A stretch of 64,000 nt of DNA from Brachybacterium sacelli (GTDB lineage: Bacteria > Actinomycetota > Actinomycetes > Actinomycetales > Dermabacteraceae): the NCBI RefSeq assembly GCF_017876545.1, contig NZ_JAGIOD010000001.1, positions 434,001 to 498,000 of the forward strand. Direction: 5' to 3'. The notes below the pieces were generated by a model. It saw nothing but the letters and a program-made list of their open reading frames with translations, was not told where the DNA came from and made no database searches. Shown one piece after another: positions 44,735-53,828 of the stretch. A program made the translations under genes and the position numbers. Every line of letters begins with the position of its first letter. The stretch's first letter is position 1.

Positions 44735-45738
44735 GCACGCACAGCACCAGCACCACGACCGCCCCGAAGAAGCTGGTCTCCGGCGCCATGAGCGCCGACC
44801 TCGCGAAGGAGGGCCAGCGCACCGTCGCCGCGCCGCTCGGACACGCCCTGGTCGAGGCCGCCCGGCGCGACGAACGGATCGTCGGCCTCTCCGCCGACCT
44901 CGCGAAGTACACCGACGTGCACATCTTCCGCGACGCCCTGCCCGAGCGGTTCTACCAGATCGGCATGGCCGAACAGGCGCTGCTCGGCGCGGCGACCGGG
45001 CTCGCGATGGAGGGCTACGTCCCCTTCGCCTCGACATACTCGGTGTTCGCCACCCGTCGTGCCTACGACTTCCTCGCCCTCGACATCGCCGAGGCGGGCC
45101 TCAACGTCAACATGGTCTGCGCCCTGCCCGGTCTGACCACCGGGTACGGGCCGTCCCACCAGGCCACGGAGGACGTCGCGATCCTGCGGGGGATGCCGAA
45201 CCTGACGATCGTGGACCCCTGCGACGCCCTGGACATCCAGCAGGCGGTCCCGCAGCTCGCCGCATCGGACGGCCCGACGTACACGCGCCTGCTGCGCGGC
45301 AAGGTCCCGCTGGTGCTGGACGAGTACGACTACTCCTTCGAGCTCGGCCGGGCGAAGCTGCTGCGGGACGGGGCGGACGTCCTGCTCATCTCGAGCGGAC
45401 TCATGACCGAGCGCGCCCTGGAGACCGCGACCGCGCTGGAGCAGGACGGGATCGACGTCGCGGTGCTGCATTCCCCCACCCTGAAGCCCTTCGACGAGGA
45501 GTCGGTCGTCTCCGCCCTCGGCAAGGGGCGCCTGGTGCTGACGGCGGAGAACCACTCGGTGGTGGGCGGACTGTTCGACGCCGTCTCCCGCACGGTGGCC
45601 GGTCGCGGCCTCGGCGAGCGCATCACCCCGATCGGCCTGCCGGACGAGTTCCTCGACGCCGGCGCGCTGCCCACGCTCGAGGACCGCTACGGCGTGAGCG
45701 TCGCGTCGATGGTCGCCAGGATTCGCAGCCTGCTGTGA
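44731..45738 (+). CDS. Transketolase, C-terminal subunit
   Basis: A 335-aa protein equal to the pyrimidine-binding and C-terminal domains of transketolase. The glutamate that activates ThDP is in YQIGMAEQALLGAATGLA (about residue 83), followed by FASTYSVFATRRAYD and GLTTGYGPSHQATEDVAILR. The first 25 residues are a Ser/Thr-rich extension. The ATG overlaps the stop of the N-terminal subunit gene. With that subunit it forms one active enzyme moving two-carbon (ketol) units, and could consume D-erythrose 4-phosphate made by the tetritol genes or a branched ketose phosphate. Confidence 0.92.
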   Translation: MSTHSTSTTTAPKKLVSGAMSADLAKEGQRTVAAPLGHALVEAARRDERIVGLSADLAKYTDVHIFRDALPERFYQIGMAEQALLGAATGLAMEGYVPFASTYSVFATRRAYDFLALDIAEAGLNVNMVCALPGLTTGYGPSHQATEDVAILRGMPNLTIVDPCDALDIQQAVPQLAASDGPTYTRLLRGKVPLVLDEYDYSFELGRAKLLRDGADVLLISSGLMTERALETATALEQDGIDVAVLHSPTLKPFDEESVVSALGKGRLVLTAENHSVVGGLFDAVSRTVAGRGLGERITPIGLPDEFLDAGALPTLEDRYGVSVASMVARIRSLL

Positions 45739-45825
45739 CCGGCGGGCGCCCCCGGTCGGGACCTGAGGAGCAGCTGCCCTGAGCGTGAGGGGTCGCGTGC
45801 TGTGAGGGTCCCGCCGGTGGACAGG

Positions 45826-45905
45826 CCGTCGGCGCCGACGGGGCCGCCGCGTGAGACCATGGGGGTGGCGACGACGCCACGCATCAGCTGGTGAAAGGAC
45901 CTTTC
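45826..45905. promoter_or_regulatory. Palindrome cluster upstream of the molybdenum oxidoreductase gene
   Basis: Three inverted repeats stand in the last 80 bp before the gene: CCGTCGGCGCCGACGG (45826-45841, perfect 16 bp), GTGGCG-ACGA-CGCCAC (45865-45880) and GAAAGG-A-CCTTTC (45893-45905). The last one contains the ribosome binding site AAAGGA and ends 1 nt before the ATG, so a protein bound there would block translation or transcription. The first could also end the transketolase operon. Confidence 0.45.
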
Positions 45906-45906
45906 G

Positions 45907-48222
45907 ATGACCCCCCGGATCTTCGCCCGACCGGCCCCCACGGAGGACAAGGGCGACCGCGATCTCACGGTCCATGAGCCCGGCACGTGGGCGACCGGCA
46001 TCCCGGCGGCGGTCAACGCCGTCGCGACCGGCGTCCAGCAGATGGGTGCCGTCCGCACCGCGCAGACGCTGCTGAAGGTCAACCAGGTGGGCGGCTTCGA
46101 CTGCCAGTCCTGCGCATGGCCGGACGAGGACCCCGGTTCCCGCAAGCGGGTCGCGTTCTGCGAGAACGGTGCCCGGGCGGTCGCCGACGAGGCCACGCTG
46201 CGCCGCGTGACCAACGACTTCTTCGCCGAGAACTCGATCTCCTCCCTGCGTGAGCGCTCCGACCACTGGCTCGGCGAGCAGGGGCGCCTGACCCATCCGA
46301 TGATCCGGCGGAAGGGCTCGGACCACTACGAGCCGGTCTCCTGGCGCGAGTCCTTCGAGCTGATCGGCGCGCAGCTGCAGAGGCTCGACTCCCCCGACGA
46401 GGCGATCTTCTACACCTCGGGGCGCACCGAGAACGAGACCGCCTTCCTGCTGCAGCTGCTGGCCCGCCAGCTGGGCACGAACAACCTGCCCGACTGCTCG
46501 AACATGTGCCACGAGTCCAGCGGCGTGGCGATGAACGCGACCGTCGGCGTCGGCAAGGGCACGGTCACGCTGCAGGACGTCGAGACCGCGGACCTGCTGA
46601 TCGTGGCCGGTCAGAATCCCGGCACCAACCACCCCCGCATGCTCACCGCCCTCGGGGAGGCGAAGAAGAACGGCGGGTCGATCGTCGGTATCAACCCGCT
46701 GCCCGAGGCCGGTCTGCTGCGCTTCAAGGACCCCCAGTCCCCGAAGGACGCGATGGGTCGCGGGCAGGTCATCTCCGACGAGTTCGTGCAGATCCGCCTC
46801 GCTGGCGACCTCGCCTTCTTCCAGGGCGTCAACAAGATCCTGCTCGAGCGCGACGCCCTCGACAAGGTGTTCATCGACGAGTACACGACCGGTCTCGCGG
46901 AGCTGCGCGAGCATCTCGCGTCGATCTCCTGGGAGGACATCGAGTACGCCGCCGGTGTGCCCCGCGCACAGATCGAGGACGTCGCCCAGCGGGTGATCGA
47001 TGCCCGGAGCGTCATCGTCTGCTGGGCGCTGGGCCTGACCCAGCACGTGCAGTCGGTGGCCACGATCCAGGAGATCGTGAACCTGCTGCTGATGACGGGG
47101 AACATCGGCCGCCCCGGGGCGGGCCTGTGCCCCGTGCGCGGCCACTCCAATGTGCAGGGTGACCGCACCCAGGGCATCTACGAGAAGCCCACGGAGGAGT
47201 TCCTCGCCGCCCTCGAGACCGAGTTCGGCATCTCCGCCCCGCGCCGCCACGGCTACGACACCGTCGAGGCCGTGCGCGCCATGGCCGACGGCACGGCACG
47301 GTTCTTCTTCCAGATGGGTGGCAACTTCGCCCGCGTGACCGGGGACAGCGACATCACCGATGCCGCGCTGCGCTCCCTGGACATGACCGTGTACGTCTCC
47401 ACCAAGCTCAGCGGCACCCACCTGTCCCCCGGGGAGGTCTCGTTGATCCTGCCGACCCTGGGCCGCACGGAGCTCGACCGGACCGGCGGCGCCCCGCAGC
47501 GGCTGACCGTCGAGGACTCCATGTCGATGGTCCACGCCACGCAGGGATCGCTGAAGCCGCCCTCGCGGATGCTGATGAGCGAGCCCTCGATCCTGGTGGG
47601 GATCGCCCAGGAGACCTTCGACCCGTCCTCCCCCGTGGACTGGGGAGAGATGATCGAGGACTATTCGGTGATCCGGGACCACATCTCCCGCGTGGTGCCC
47701 GGCTTCGAGGATTTCGAGCGCCGGCTCGACGAGCCCGGAGGCTTCCAGCTGCCCAACGGGCCACGCGATTCCCGCACCTTCGCGACGCCCGACGGCAAGG
47801 CCCACTTCACGTCCTCACCGCTGCACGTGCTGCGTCTGCCCGAGGACCGGCTGCTGCTGCAGATCTCCCGCTCCCACGACCAGTTCAACTCCACGATCTA
47901 TGCGCTCAGCGACCGCTATCGCGGCATCGGCGAGGGGCGCCGGGTGATCCTGGTGAACAACCAGGACATCACCCGCCTGGGCGTGACCAGCGGGCAGATC
48001 GTGGACGTGACCAGCGAGCACGACGGGGAGCAGCGCTTCGCCCAGGGTTTCCGGGTGCTCTCCTATCCCACCGCCCCCGGCTGCGCCTTCTCCTACTTCC
48101 CGGAGGCGAACGTGCTCGTGCACAACACGCACGTCGCCGAGAAGTCGAACACCCCCGTGTACAAGTCGCTCCAGATCTCGCTCGCGCCGACCACCCTGGA
48201 GGGCCCGGCACCCCTGCGCTGA
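45907..48222 (+). CDS. FdhF/YdeP-family molybdopterin oxidoreductase
   Basis: A 771-aa formate-dehydrogenase-like enzyme of the YdeP group. NQVGGFDCQSCAWPDEDPG near residue 55 is the reduced cysteine region typical of YdeP. The active-site loop NMCHESSGVAM carries cysteine where selenocysteine stands in FdhF. The cofactor-binding blocks GQNPGTNHPRML, LLMTGNIGRPGAGLCPVRGHSNVQGDRT (in parts) and the C-terminal VDVTSEHDG domain are present. There is no Tat signal, so it acts in the cytoplasm. No electron-transfer subunit is encoded beside it. FdhD, which sulfurates such cofactors, is at 58821. The substrate is unknown; acid-resistance links are reported for E. coli YdeP. Confidence 0.92.
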   Translation: MTPRIFARPAPTEDKGDRDLTVHEPGTWATGIPAAVNAVATGVQQMGAVRTAQTLLKVNQVGGFDCQSCAWPDEDPGSRKRVAFCENGARAVADEATLRRVTNDFFAENSISSLRERSDHWLGEQGRLTHPMIRRKGSDHYEPVSWRESFELIGAQLQRLDSPDEAIFYTSGRTENETAFLLQLLARQLGTNNLPDCSNMCHESSGVAMNATVGVGKGTVTLQDVETADLLIVAGQNPGTNHPRMLTALGEAKKNGGSIVGINPLPEAGLLRFKDPQSPKDAMGRGQVISDEFVQIRLAGDLAFFQGVNKILLERDALDKVFIDEYTTGLAELREHLASISWEDIEYAAGVPRAQIEDVAQRVIDARSVIVCWALGLTQHVQSVATIQEIVNLLLMTGNIGRPGAGLCPVRGHSNVQGDRTQGIYEKPTEEFLAALETEFGISAPRRHGYDTVEAVRAMADGTARFFFQMGGNFARVTGDSDITDAALRSLDMTVYVSTKLSGTHLSPGEVSLILPTLGRTELDRTGGAPQRLTVEDSMSMVHATQGSLKPPSRMLMSEPSILVGIAQETFDPSSPVDWGEMIEDYSVIRDHISRVVPGFEDFERRLDEPGGFQLPNGPRDSRTFATPDGKAHFTSSPLHVLRLPEDRLLLQISRSHDQFNSTIYALSDRYRGIGEGRRVILVNNQDITRLGVTSGQIVDVTSEHDGEQRFAQGFRVLSYPTAPGCAFSYFPEANVLVHNTHVAEKSNTPVYKSLQISLAPTTLEGPAPLR

Positions 48223-48306
48223 GCGGCCCTCACGGATCGCCCGAGCAGGATGATGCCCCACGCCGTACGGTGGGGAGCCCAGCAGTCCCGCGCCACCGGA
48301 GGTCTC

Positions 48307-49158
48307 ATGCACGCCGACCGCATCACCGACTCGATCTCCCATCATGCCGAGGGGCCGTACTGGTCCGAGACCTGGGGCGGGCTGCGCTGGGTGGACATGC
48401 TCGCCGGCGACATCATGCACCTCGACGCCGCGGGCGCGACCCACCGCATCGCCACTCCGAGCCCCGTGGTGGCCTGCGTGCGCCCGGCCACGGGCGGCGG
48501 TGCCGTGCTCGCGCTGGAAAAGGGCTTCGCCCTCGAGGACGCCGACGGATCGATCGATCCGCTCCCGCCGCTGTGGGAGAAGGCGGTCCGGATGAACGAG
48601 GGGGCCATCGCGCCCGACGGATCCTTCCTGTGCGGCTCGATGGCCTACGACCAACACCCCGGTGCCGCGTCGATGTGGCGATTGCTGCCCGACGGGACCA
48701 CACGGGAGCTGTTCGGTGACCTCACGATCTCCAACGGGCTGGCGTTCACGGCCGACGGGACCCGCGCCTATTTCGTCGACACTCCCACCGGCCGGGTCGA
48801 CGTGTTCGACTGGTCCGACCAGGACGGTCTCATCGGACGTCGCCCCTTCGCGGACCTGACCGGCCAGGACGGCCACCCCGACGGCCTCACGCTCGACACG
48901 GAGGGTCGGGTCTGGGTCGCGATGAACGGCGGCGGCCAGGTGCTCGGCCTCGACGAGCACGGCGAGGTGCACGCCAGGATCACCGTCGGGGCGCGGCAGG
49001 TCACGGCCTGCACCTTCGGCGGCGAGGACCGCTCGACGCTGTTCATCACCACCAGCCGGGAGAACCTCGCCGAGGGCGAGGACCCGCAGGCGGGTTCGCT
49101 GTTCGCCGCTCGGCCAGGGCCGCTCGGACCGGAGATCGAGCCGCTCTTCGGCGTCTGA
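48307..49158 (+). CDS. SMP-30/gluconolactonase-family lactonase
   Basis: A 283-aa six-bladed beta-propeller protein. The metal-binding glutamate is in HHAEGPYW (about residue 14), the asparagine in LTISNGLAF and the aspartate in GHPDGLTLD, matching regucalcin-type lactonases. The ATG at 48307 has GGAGG 4 nt upstream, whereas the longer in-frame ATG at 48250 does not. A CCCCAC-N8-GTGGGG repeat at 48256-48275 overlaps a TACGGT -10-like box and may regulate it. It would hydrolyse a sugar lactone, possibly one made by the nearby dehydrogenases. Confidence 0.88.
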   Translation: MHADRITDSISHHAEGPYWSETWGGLRWVDMLAGDIMHLDAAGATHRIATPSPVVACVRPATGGGAVLALEKGFALEDADGSIDPLPPLWEKAVRMNEGAIAPDGSFLCGSMAYDQHPGAASMWRLLPDGTTRELFGDLTISNGLAFTADGTRAYFVDTPTGRVDVFDWSDQDGLIGRRPFADLTGQDGHPDGLTLDTEGRVWVAMNGGGQVLGLDEHGEVHARITVGARQVTACTFGGEDRSTLFITTSRENLAEGEDPQAGSLFAARPGPLGPEIEPLFGV

Positions 49159-49163
49159 TCCGG

Positions 49164-49198
49164 ACCCGTCGGCGCAGCTCTGGGCAACGCCGACGGGT
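49164..49198. terminator. Strong hairpin between convergent genes
   Basis: ACCCGTCGGCG and CGCCGACGGGT form a perfect 11-bp stem with a 13-nt loop in the 110-bp gap between the convergent lactonase and symporter genes. It starts 5 nt after the lactonase stop codon. It probably ends transcription in both directions, although a T-run is absent. Confidence 0.65.
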
Positions 49199-49268
49199 GC
49201 GATCATCCGCACGCCCACGGGGGAAGATCGCGGCCTCCGCCCCCGGAGGGGATACCGCGCGGCACGGA

Positions 49269-50828
49269 TCAGGCGGTGGAGCCCGAACCGGCCACCTCGG
49301 CGTCCTCCGAATGCGCAGGGATGTCACCGGTGGCGAGCGAAGACTCCATCTCCTCGAACTCCTCCATCGCCTTCGCGGGCGGCTGCGGCGTGAGGAGGCT
49401 GACCACCACGGCGAGGATCAGGCAGATCGCGAAGCCGGGGATGATCTCGTACAGGTGCTGGTCGCCGAACAGGCCCCAGCTGACGTCGGGCTCGAACTGG
49501 CCCCACACGAACGCGACCGCGGCTCCGGCGACCATGCCCGCACCGGCGCCGGCCGCCGTCAGTCGGCGCCAGAACAGCGCCAGCAGGATGATCGGGCCGA
49601 AGGCGGAGCCGAAGCCCGCCCAGGCGAAGGCGACCAGTCCCAACACCGAGCTGTCCGGGTTCAGCGCGAGGATCAGGGCGATCACGGAGACGGCGAGCAC
49701 ACCGATGCGCCCGCCCCACAGGGCTCCCTTGGCGCTGAGCTTGACCCCGACGCCGCCGACGAGGTCCTCGATCAGCGCGGAGCTGCTGACGATCAGCTGC
49801 GAGGAGATCGTGGACATGATCGCCGCCAGCACCGCGGCCAGCAGGATGCCGGCGATCAGCGGGTGGAACAGGATCAGCGACAGGTCCAGGAACACGGACT
49901 CGCCGTTCTCGGCGTCGGTGAGCACGGCGTCGGAGTTCTGCTGGAAGAAGGCAAGGCCGGCGAGCGCGGTGAACACGGCACCGATCACGCAGATGATCAT
50001 CCAGGTCATCCCGACGACCAGGCCGTACTTGGCATCGCGGGAGGAGCGCAGTGCCATGAAGCGCACGATGATGTGGGGCTGGCCGAAGTAGCCCAGTCCC
50101 CAGGCCAGGGAGGAGATGATCCCGATGAAGGTGCCGCCGGCCGTCATGGAGCCGAAGTCGGCGTTGACCTGGCGCACGGACTCGAACATCGCCATCGGGC
50201 CGCCCACGACGAACATCGCGGTGATCGGGACGACGAGCAGGGAGACCAGCATGATCATGCCCTGGACGACGTCGGTGTAGGAGGCGCCGAGGAACCCGCC
50301 GAACAGCGTGTACAGGATGGTGACGCCACCGACCAGCAGCATGCCGAAGAGATAGCTGCCGCCGAACATCGACTCGAAGAACACGCCTCCGGCGACCATG
50401 CCGGAGGAGACGTAGAACGTGAAGAACACCAGGATGATCACGCCGGCGGCCATGCGCAGGATGTTCGTCCGATCGTGCAGACGGTTGCCGAAGAAGCTGG
50501 GCACCGTGATCGAGTTGCCGGCGATCTGGGTGTACTGGCGCAGGCGCGGGGCCACGAAGAACCAGTTCAGACCGGCACCGACCGTGAGGCCGACGGCGAT
50601 CCAGGCCTCGACCAGTCCGTTCATGTACAGCGCGCCGGGCAGGCCCATGAGCAGCCAGCCGGACATGTCCGAGGCGCCGGCGGAGAGGGCGGCGGTGAAC
50701 GGGTGCAGCTGTCGCCCGCCGAGCATGTAGTCCTCGCCGTCCGCGGTCTTGCGGAAGGCGTACAGCCCGATGCCGATCATGGCACCGAAATAGACGGCCA
50801 GGGCGATGATCTTGAAGACGAGATCCAC
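49269..50828 (-). CDS. putP: Sodium/proline symporter
   Basis: A 519-aa sodium:solute symporter with about 13 helices. Family marks are DYMLGGRQLHPFTAALSAGASDMSGWLLMGLPGA (in parts) near residue 33, containing the serine-rich Na+/proline region, GGFLGASYTDVVQG and AILAAIMSTISSQLIVSSSALIED-type sequence later. The start is GTG with GGAG 9 nt upstream. The C-terminal 45 residues are an acidic cytoplasmic tail. Proline is the usual substrate of this close subfamily. It is a single gene between two hairpins. Confidence 0.93.
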   Translation of the reverse strand: MDLVFKIIALAVYFGAMIGIGLYAFRKTADGEDYMLGGRQLHPFTAALSAGASDMSGWLLMGLPGALYMNGLVEAWIAVGLTVGAGLNWFFVAPRLRQYTQIAGNSITVPSFFGNRLHDRTNILRMAAGVIILVFFTFYVSSGMVAGGVFFESMFGGSYLFGMLLVGGVTILYTLFGGFLGASYTDVVQGMIMLVSLLVVPITAMFVVGGPMAMFESVRQVNADFGSMTAGGTFIGIISSLAWGLGYFGQPHIIVRFMALRSSRDAKYGLVVGMTWMIICVIGAVFTALAGLAFFQQNSDAVLTDAENGESVFLDLSLILFHPLIAGILLAAVLAAIMSTISSQLIVSSSALIEDLVGGVGVKLSAKGALWGGRIGVLAVSVIALILALNPDSSVLGLVAFAWAGFGSAFGPIILLALFWRRLTAAGAGAGMVAGAAVAFVWGQFEPDVSWGLFGDQHLYEIIPGFAICLILAVVVSLLTPQPPAKAMEEFEEMESSLATGDIPAHSEDAEVAGSGSTA

Positions 50829-51143
50829 GAGAGGACTCCGATCTCAGTGTGGGGAAGGGGTCGGGGACGGGGTGGTGGGTGGGATGGCCGACGACGGACA
50901 CGCTCGGATCGCGCAGCCGGGGTCGCGGTCACAGACCGGGGAGGCTGCATCCGCGCCCGGGGACGACGACGGGACGCCGTGCGAGCGTCGAGGACCAGGG
51001 GTGCCGCAGAGACTACGCCTCACGGGCTCTGCGCACCGGCGTCGTTGCACGACGGTGACGTGTGTCGCGGCTCATCGCACCGACACCGGGCAGGCGAAAT
51101 CCCAGGTCCGCGCCTCCTGCTCATCGACTGCGGCGGAAAACGC
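50829..51143. other. Intergenic stretch upstream of putP, no gene seen
   Basis: This is the first part of the 502-bp gap between glpK and putP. It must hold the putP promoter, but I find no convincing -35/-10 pair and no coding frame with support on either strand. Confidence 0.5.
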
Positions 51144-51187
51144 TCATGTGCACGCGACTTCCAGGAATGGAAGCCACGTGCACATGA
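51144..51187. repeat. 20-bp-arm inverted repeat between glpK and putP
   Basis: Arms 51144-51163 and 51168-51187 pair at 18 of 20 positions around a GGAA loop, with the outer halves TCATGTGCACG and CGTGCACATGA perfect. It lies 144 bp beyond the glpK stop and 316 bp before putP. It may be the terminator of the glycerol genes or a repeat-family member. Confidence 0.7.
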
Positions 51188-51222
51188 CGGGTGGGTAACC
51201 CCGAGGCGATGTTCAGTTGTAC

Positions 51223-51330
51223 TCGATCAGCTGCGCTCGACCTGCTGCTCTCCTCCCGCGAACACTGCGCCGCCGGCTCGTCCCTCGCCGACGACTGCGC
51301 GTTCGCAGTTCGTCGATCAGCTGCGCTCGA
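51223..51330. repeat. 18-nt direct repeat bordering the 3' end of glpK
   Basis: TCGATCAGCTGCGCTCGA occurs at 51223-51240 and 51313-51330, 90 nt apart. The second copy abuts the glpK stop codon. CAGTT precedes both. It may be the trace of a local duplication; no function is evident. Confidence 0.6.
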
Positions 51331-52875
51331 TCAGCTGTAGAGCATCTCCGTGTCCTCGTCGACCCAGTCCAGGGTGCGCTCGACGGCCTTCTTCCACAGG
51401 CGCAGGTACCGTGCGCGGGTCTCCTCGTCCATCGACGGCTCCCAGCGCTTGTCCTCGGCCCAGTTGTCGATGACGTCCTGCTCGCCGTCCCAGAAGCCCA
51501 CGGCGATGCCGGCGGCGTAGGCGGCGCCGAGTGCGGTGGTCTCGATGACCTTCGGGCGCACCACGGCCACGCCGAGGATGTCGGCCTGGAACTGCATGAG
51601 GGTCTCGTTCTTGACCATGCCGCCGTCGACCTTGAGCTCGCTGAGCGAGACGCCCTCGCTCTCGGCGTCAGCGATCATCGCGTCCAGCACCTCGCGGGTC
51701 TGGAAGGCGGTGGCCTCCAAGGTGGCTCGCGCGATGTGGTTCTTGGTGTGGAAGCGGGTCATGCCGACCATCGCGCCGCGGGCGTCGGAGCGCCAGTGCG
51801 GGGCGAACAGGCCCGAGAAGGCGGGGACGATGAACAGGCCGCCGTTGTCGTCGACCTCCTTGGCGAGGTCCTCGATCTCGGGAGCCTCCTTGATTAGGCC
51901 CAGGTTGTCGCGCACCCACTGCACCAGCGAGCCGGTCACGGCGATCGAGCCCTCGAGGGCGTACACCGGCTTGGCGTCGCCGATCTTGTAGGCGACCGTG
52001 GTCAGCAGGCCGTTCTCGCTGCGCACCAGGTCCTCGCCGGTGTTGATCAGCATGAAGTTGCCGGTGCCGTAGGTGTTCTTGGCCTGGCCCACCTCGAAGC
52101 AGGCCTGGCCGAAGGTGGCCGCCTGCTGGTCGCCGAGGATGCCGGCGATCGGGGTGTCGATGAGCAGGTCGTTCTTGCGGCCGGTGCCGTACACCTCGGA
52201 GGAGGAGCGGATCTCCGGGAGCATCGACAGCGGGATGCCCATGTCCTCGGCGATGTCCTCGTTCCAGTCGAGGGTGTCGATGTTCATCAGCATCGTGCGC
52301 GAGGCGTTGGTGACGTCGGTGACGTGGATGCCGCCGCTCTGGCCGCCGGTCAGGTTCCACAGCACCCAGGCGTCGGTGTTGCCGAACAGCAGGTCACCGC
52401 GCTCCGCCTTCTCGCGGGCGCCCTCGACGTTGTCGAGGATCCACTTCACCTTGGGGCCGGAGAAGTAGGTAGCCAGCGGCAGGCCCACGCGCTCCTTGTA
52501 CCTGTCGGCACCCTCGTCGCCCGCGAGCTCGTCGCAGATCTTCTGGGTGCGGGTGTCCTGCCAGACGATCGCGTTGTAGACGGGCTCGCCGTTGTTCTTG
52601 TCCCAGACCACCGCGGTCTCACGCTGGTTGGTGATGCCGACCGCCGCGAGCTGGTGACGGTTGATCTCGGCGTTCACGAGCGCCTGGCCGACGACGTCGC
52701 GGGTGTTCTTCCAGATCTCCTTCGGGTCGTGCTCGACCCAGCCGGACTTGGGGAAGATCTGCTCGTGCTCCTTCTGCCCGCTGGCGACGATCTGGCCGCC
52801 GTGGTCGAAGATGATCGCGCGGGTCGAGGTGGTGCCCTGGTCGATCGACATGATGTACATGGACTTGTCGTTCAT
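51331..52875 (-). CDS. glpK: Glycerol kinase
   Basis: A 514-aa FGGY kinase that makes glycerol 3-phosphate. The N-terminal [66 protein letters not shown] and [19 protein letters not shown] blocks are those of GlpK. The ATG at 52875 follows AAGGAG by 6 nt; upstream in-frame sequence is unrelated. It is the third gene of glpD-glpF-glpK on this strand, 73 bp after glpF. Confidence 0.97.
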   Translation of the reverse strand: MNDKSMYIMSIDQGTTSTRAIIFDHGGQIVASGQKEHEQIFPKSGWVEHDPKEIWKNTRDVVGQALVNAEINRHQLAAVGITNQRETAVVWDKNNGEPVYNAIVWQDTRTQKICDELAGDEGADRYKERVGLPLATYFSGPKVKWILDNVEGAREKAERGDLLFGNTDAWVLWNLTGGQSGGIHVTDVTNASRTMLMNIDTLDWNEDIAEDMGIPLSMLPEIRSSSEVYGTGRKNDLLIDTPIAGILGDQQAATFGQACFEVGQAKNTYGTGNFMLINTGEDLVRSENGLLTTVAYKIGDAKPVYALEGSIAVTGSLVQWVRDNLGLIKEAPEIEDLAKEVDDNGGLFIVPAFSGLFAPHWRSDARGAMVGMTRFHTKNHIARATLEATAFQTREVLDAMIADAESEGVSLSELKVDGGMVKNETLMQFQADILGVAVVRPKVIETTALGAAYAAGIAVGFWDGEQDVIDNWAEDKRWEPSMDEETRARYLRLWKKAVERTLDWVDEDTEMLYS

Positions 52876-52948
52876 CGGAACTCCTTCGTCGTGGATGCGG
52901 TGGGGTGAGGCCGGTGCGGCGCTCGGAGGTGCCGGGCTTCGGGACCGC

Positions 52949-53680
52949 TCAGAAGTAGATGATCGAGAACAGGCCCGCGAGGGCACCGCCGATCATCGGC
53001 CCAGCGATCGGTACCCACGAGTATCCCCAGTCGGAGCCGCCCTTGTTCGGGATCGGCAGAACTGCGTGCGCCAGGCGCGGCCCGAGGTCACGGGCCGGGT
53101 TGATGGCGTAGCCCGTCGGCCCACCGAGGGAGGCGCCGATCGCGAGCACCAGCAGCGCGACGGCGAGCGGGCCGAGCTGGTGCGGCGTGTTGCCGAACAT
53201 GATGATCACGAACACCAACACGAAGGTCGCGATGATCTCGGTGACCAGGTTCCAGCCGTAGGAGCGGATCTCCGGGCCGGTGGAGAAGGTTCCCAGGATG
53301 GTGCCAGGGTCCTTCTCCTGGTCGTAGTGGTTCTTGTAGACGAGCCAGGCGAGAACGGCACCGATGAAGGCACCGATCAACTCGGCCGCGAAGTAGGTGA
53401 GCGTGGTCCCGAAGGTCTTCGGGATGCCTGGCGCGTACTCAGTGGCTTCACTCATGAGCAGCCCGAAGGTCACGGCAGGGTTGATGTGGGCACCGGTCTT
53501 GAAAGCGGTCCACACGCCGGCGAACACCGCGAGGCCCCAGCCGAAGTTGACCATCAGCCAACCGCCGCCGTTGCCCTTGGTCTTGCCCAGGATGTTATTG
53601 GCGACGACTCCGCCGCCCATCAGGGTCAGCATCGCGGTGCCCGCGACCTCTGACAGAAGGATCGTTCCGATCGTTCCCAT
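52949..53680 (-). CDS. glpF: Glycerol uptake facilitator (aquaglyceroporin)
   Basis: A 243-aa MIP channel. Both selectivity loops are present: [11 protein letters not shown] (about residue 67) and [13 protein letters not shown] (about residue 193). The Asp after the second NPAR, as in GlpF, points to glycerol rather than water. Six helices plus two half-helices are apparent. The ATG follows AGGAG by 5 nt. It lies 148 bp after glpD, and its leader contains a perfect hairpin. It works with GlpK, which traps glycerol as the phosphate. Confidence 0.95.
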   Translation of the reverse strand: MGTIGTILLSEVAGTAMLTLMGGGVVANNILGKTKGNGGGWLMVNFGWGLAVFAGVWTAFKTGAHINPAVTFGLLMSEATEYAPGIPKTFGTTLTYFAAELIGAFIGAVLAWLVYKNHYDQEKDPGTILGTFSTGPEIRSYGWNLVTEIIATFVLVFVIIMFGNTPHQLGPLAVALLVLAIGASLGGPTGYAINPARDLGPRLAHAVLPIPNKGGSDWGYSWVPIAGPMIGGALAGLFSIIYF

Positions 53681-53698
53681 GTGTTCTCCTCGTCGAGA

Positions 53699-53722
53699 TC
53701 GACCTGCCTGCGTGCAGGTCGA
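53699..53722 (-). promoter_or_regulatory. Hairpin in the glpF leader
   Basis: TCGACCTGC and GCAGGTCGA form a perfect 9-bp stem around a 6-nt loop, ending 19 nt before the glpF start codon. GCCGGC-TCCC-GCCGGC follows at 53725-53740. It could be an operator, an attenuator or the end of glpD transcription. Confidence 0.4.
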
Positions 53723-53828
53723 GTGCCGGCTCCCGCCGGCCTGCGGCCGTGGTCGGCCTCCGGGGGCGTGCGCTCTGCCGCCTCCTGGGGATCCTAGGGC
53801 CCGGTGCCCGGGGATCGCTGGGTCTGGG

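Noticed and set aside
25177..45738. Carbohydrate island as a recent mobile element
   Set aside because: No integrase, transposase, tRNA end or flanking direct repeat is seen, and base composition looks like the rest of the window.
44395..47805. 1136-aa minus-strand open frame across the transketolase and molybdoenzyme genes
   Set aside because: The translation is low in hydrophobic order, His/Gly/Arg-rich, and runs through two certain plus-strand genes. It is a GC-driven antisense frame.
49197..51473. 758-aa plus-strand frame opposite putP
   Set aside because: It is antisense to a clear sodium symporter and its translation is a charged, repetitive shadow.
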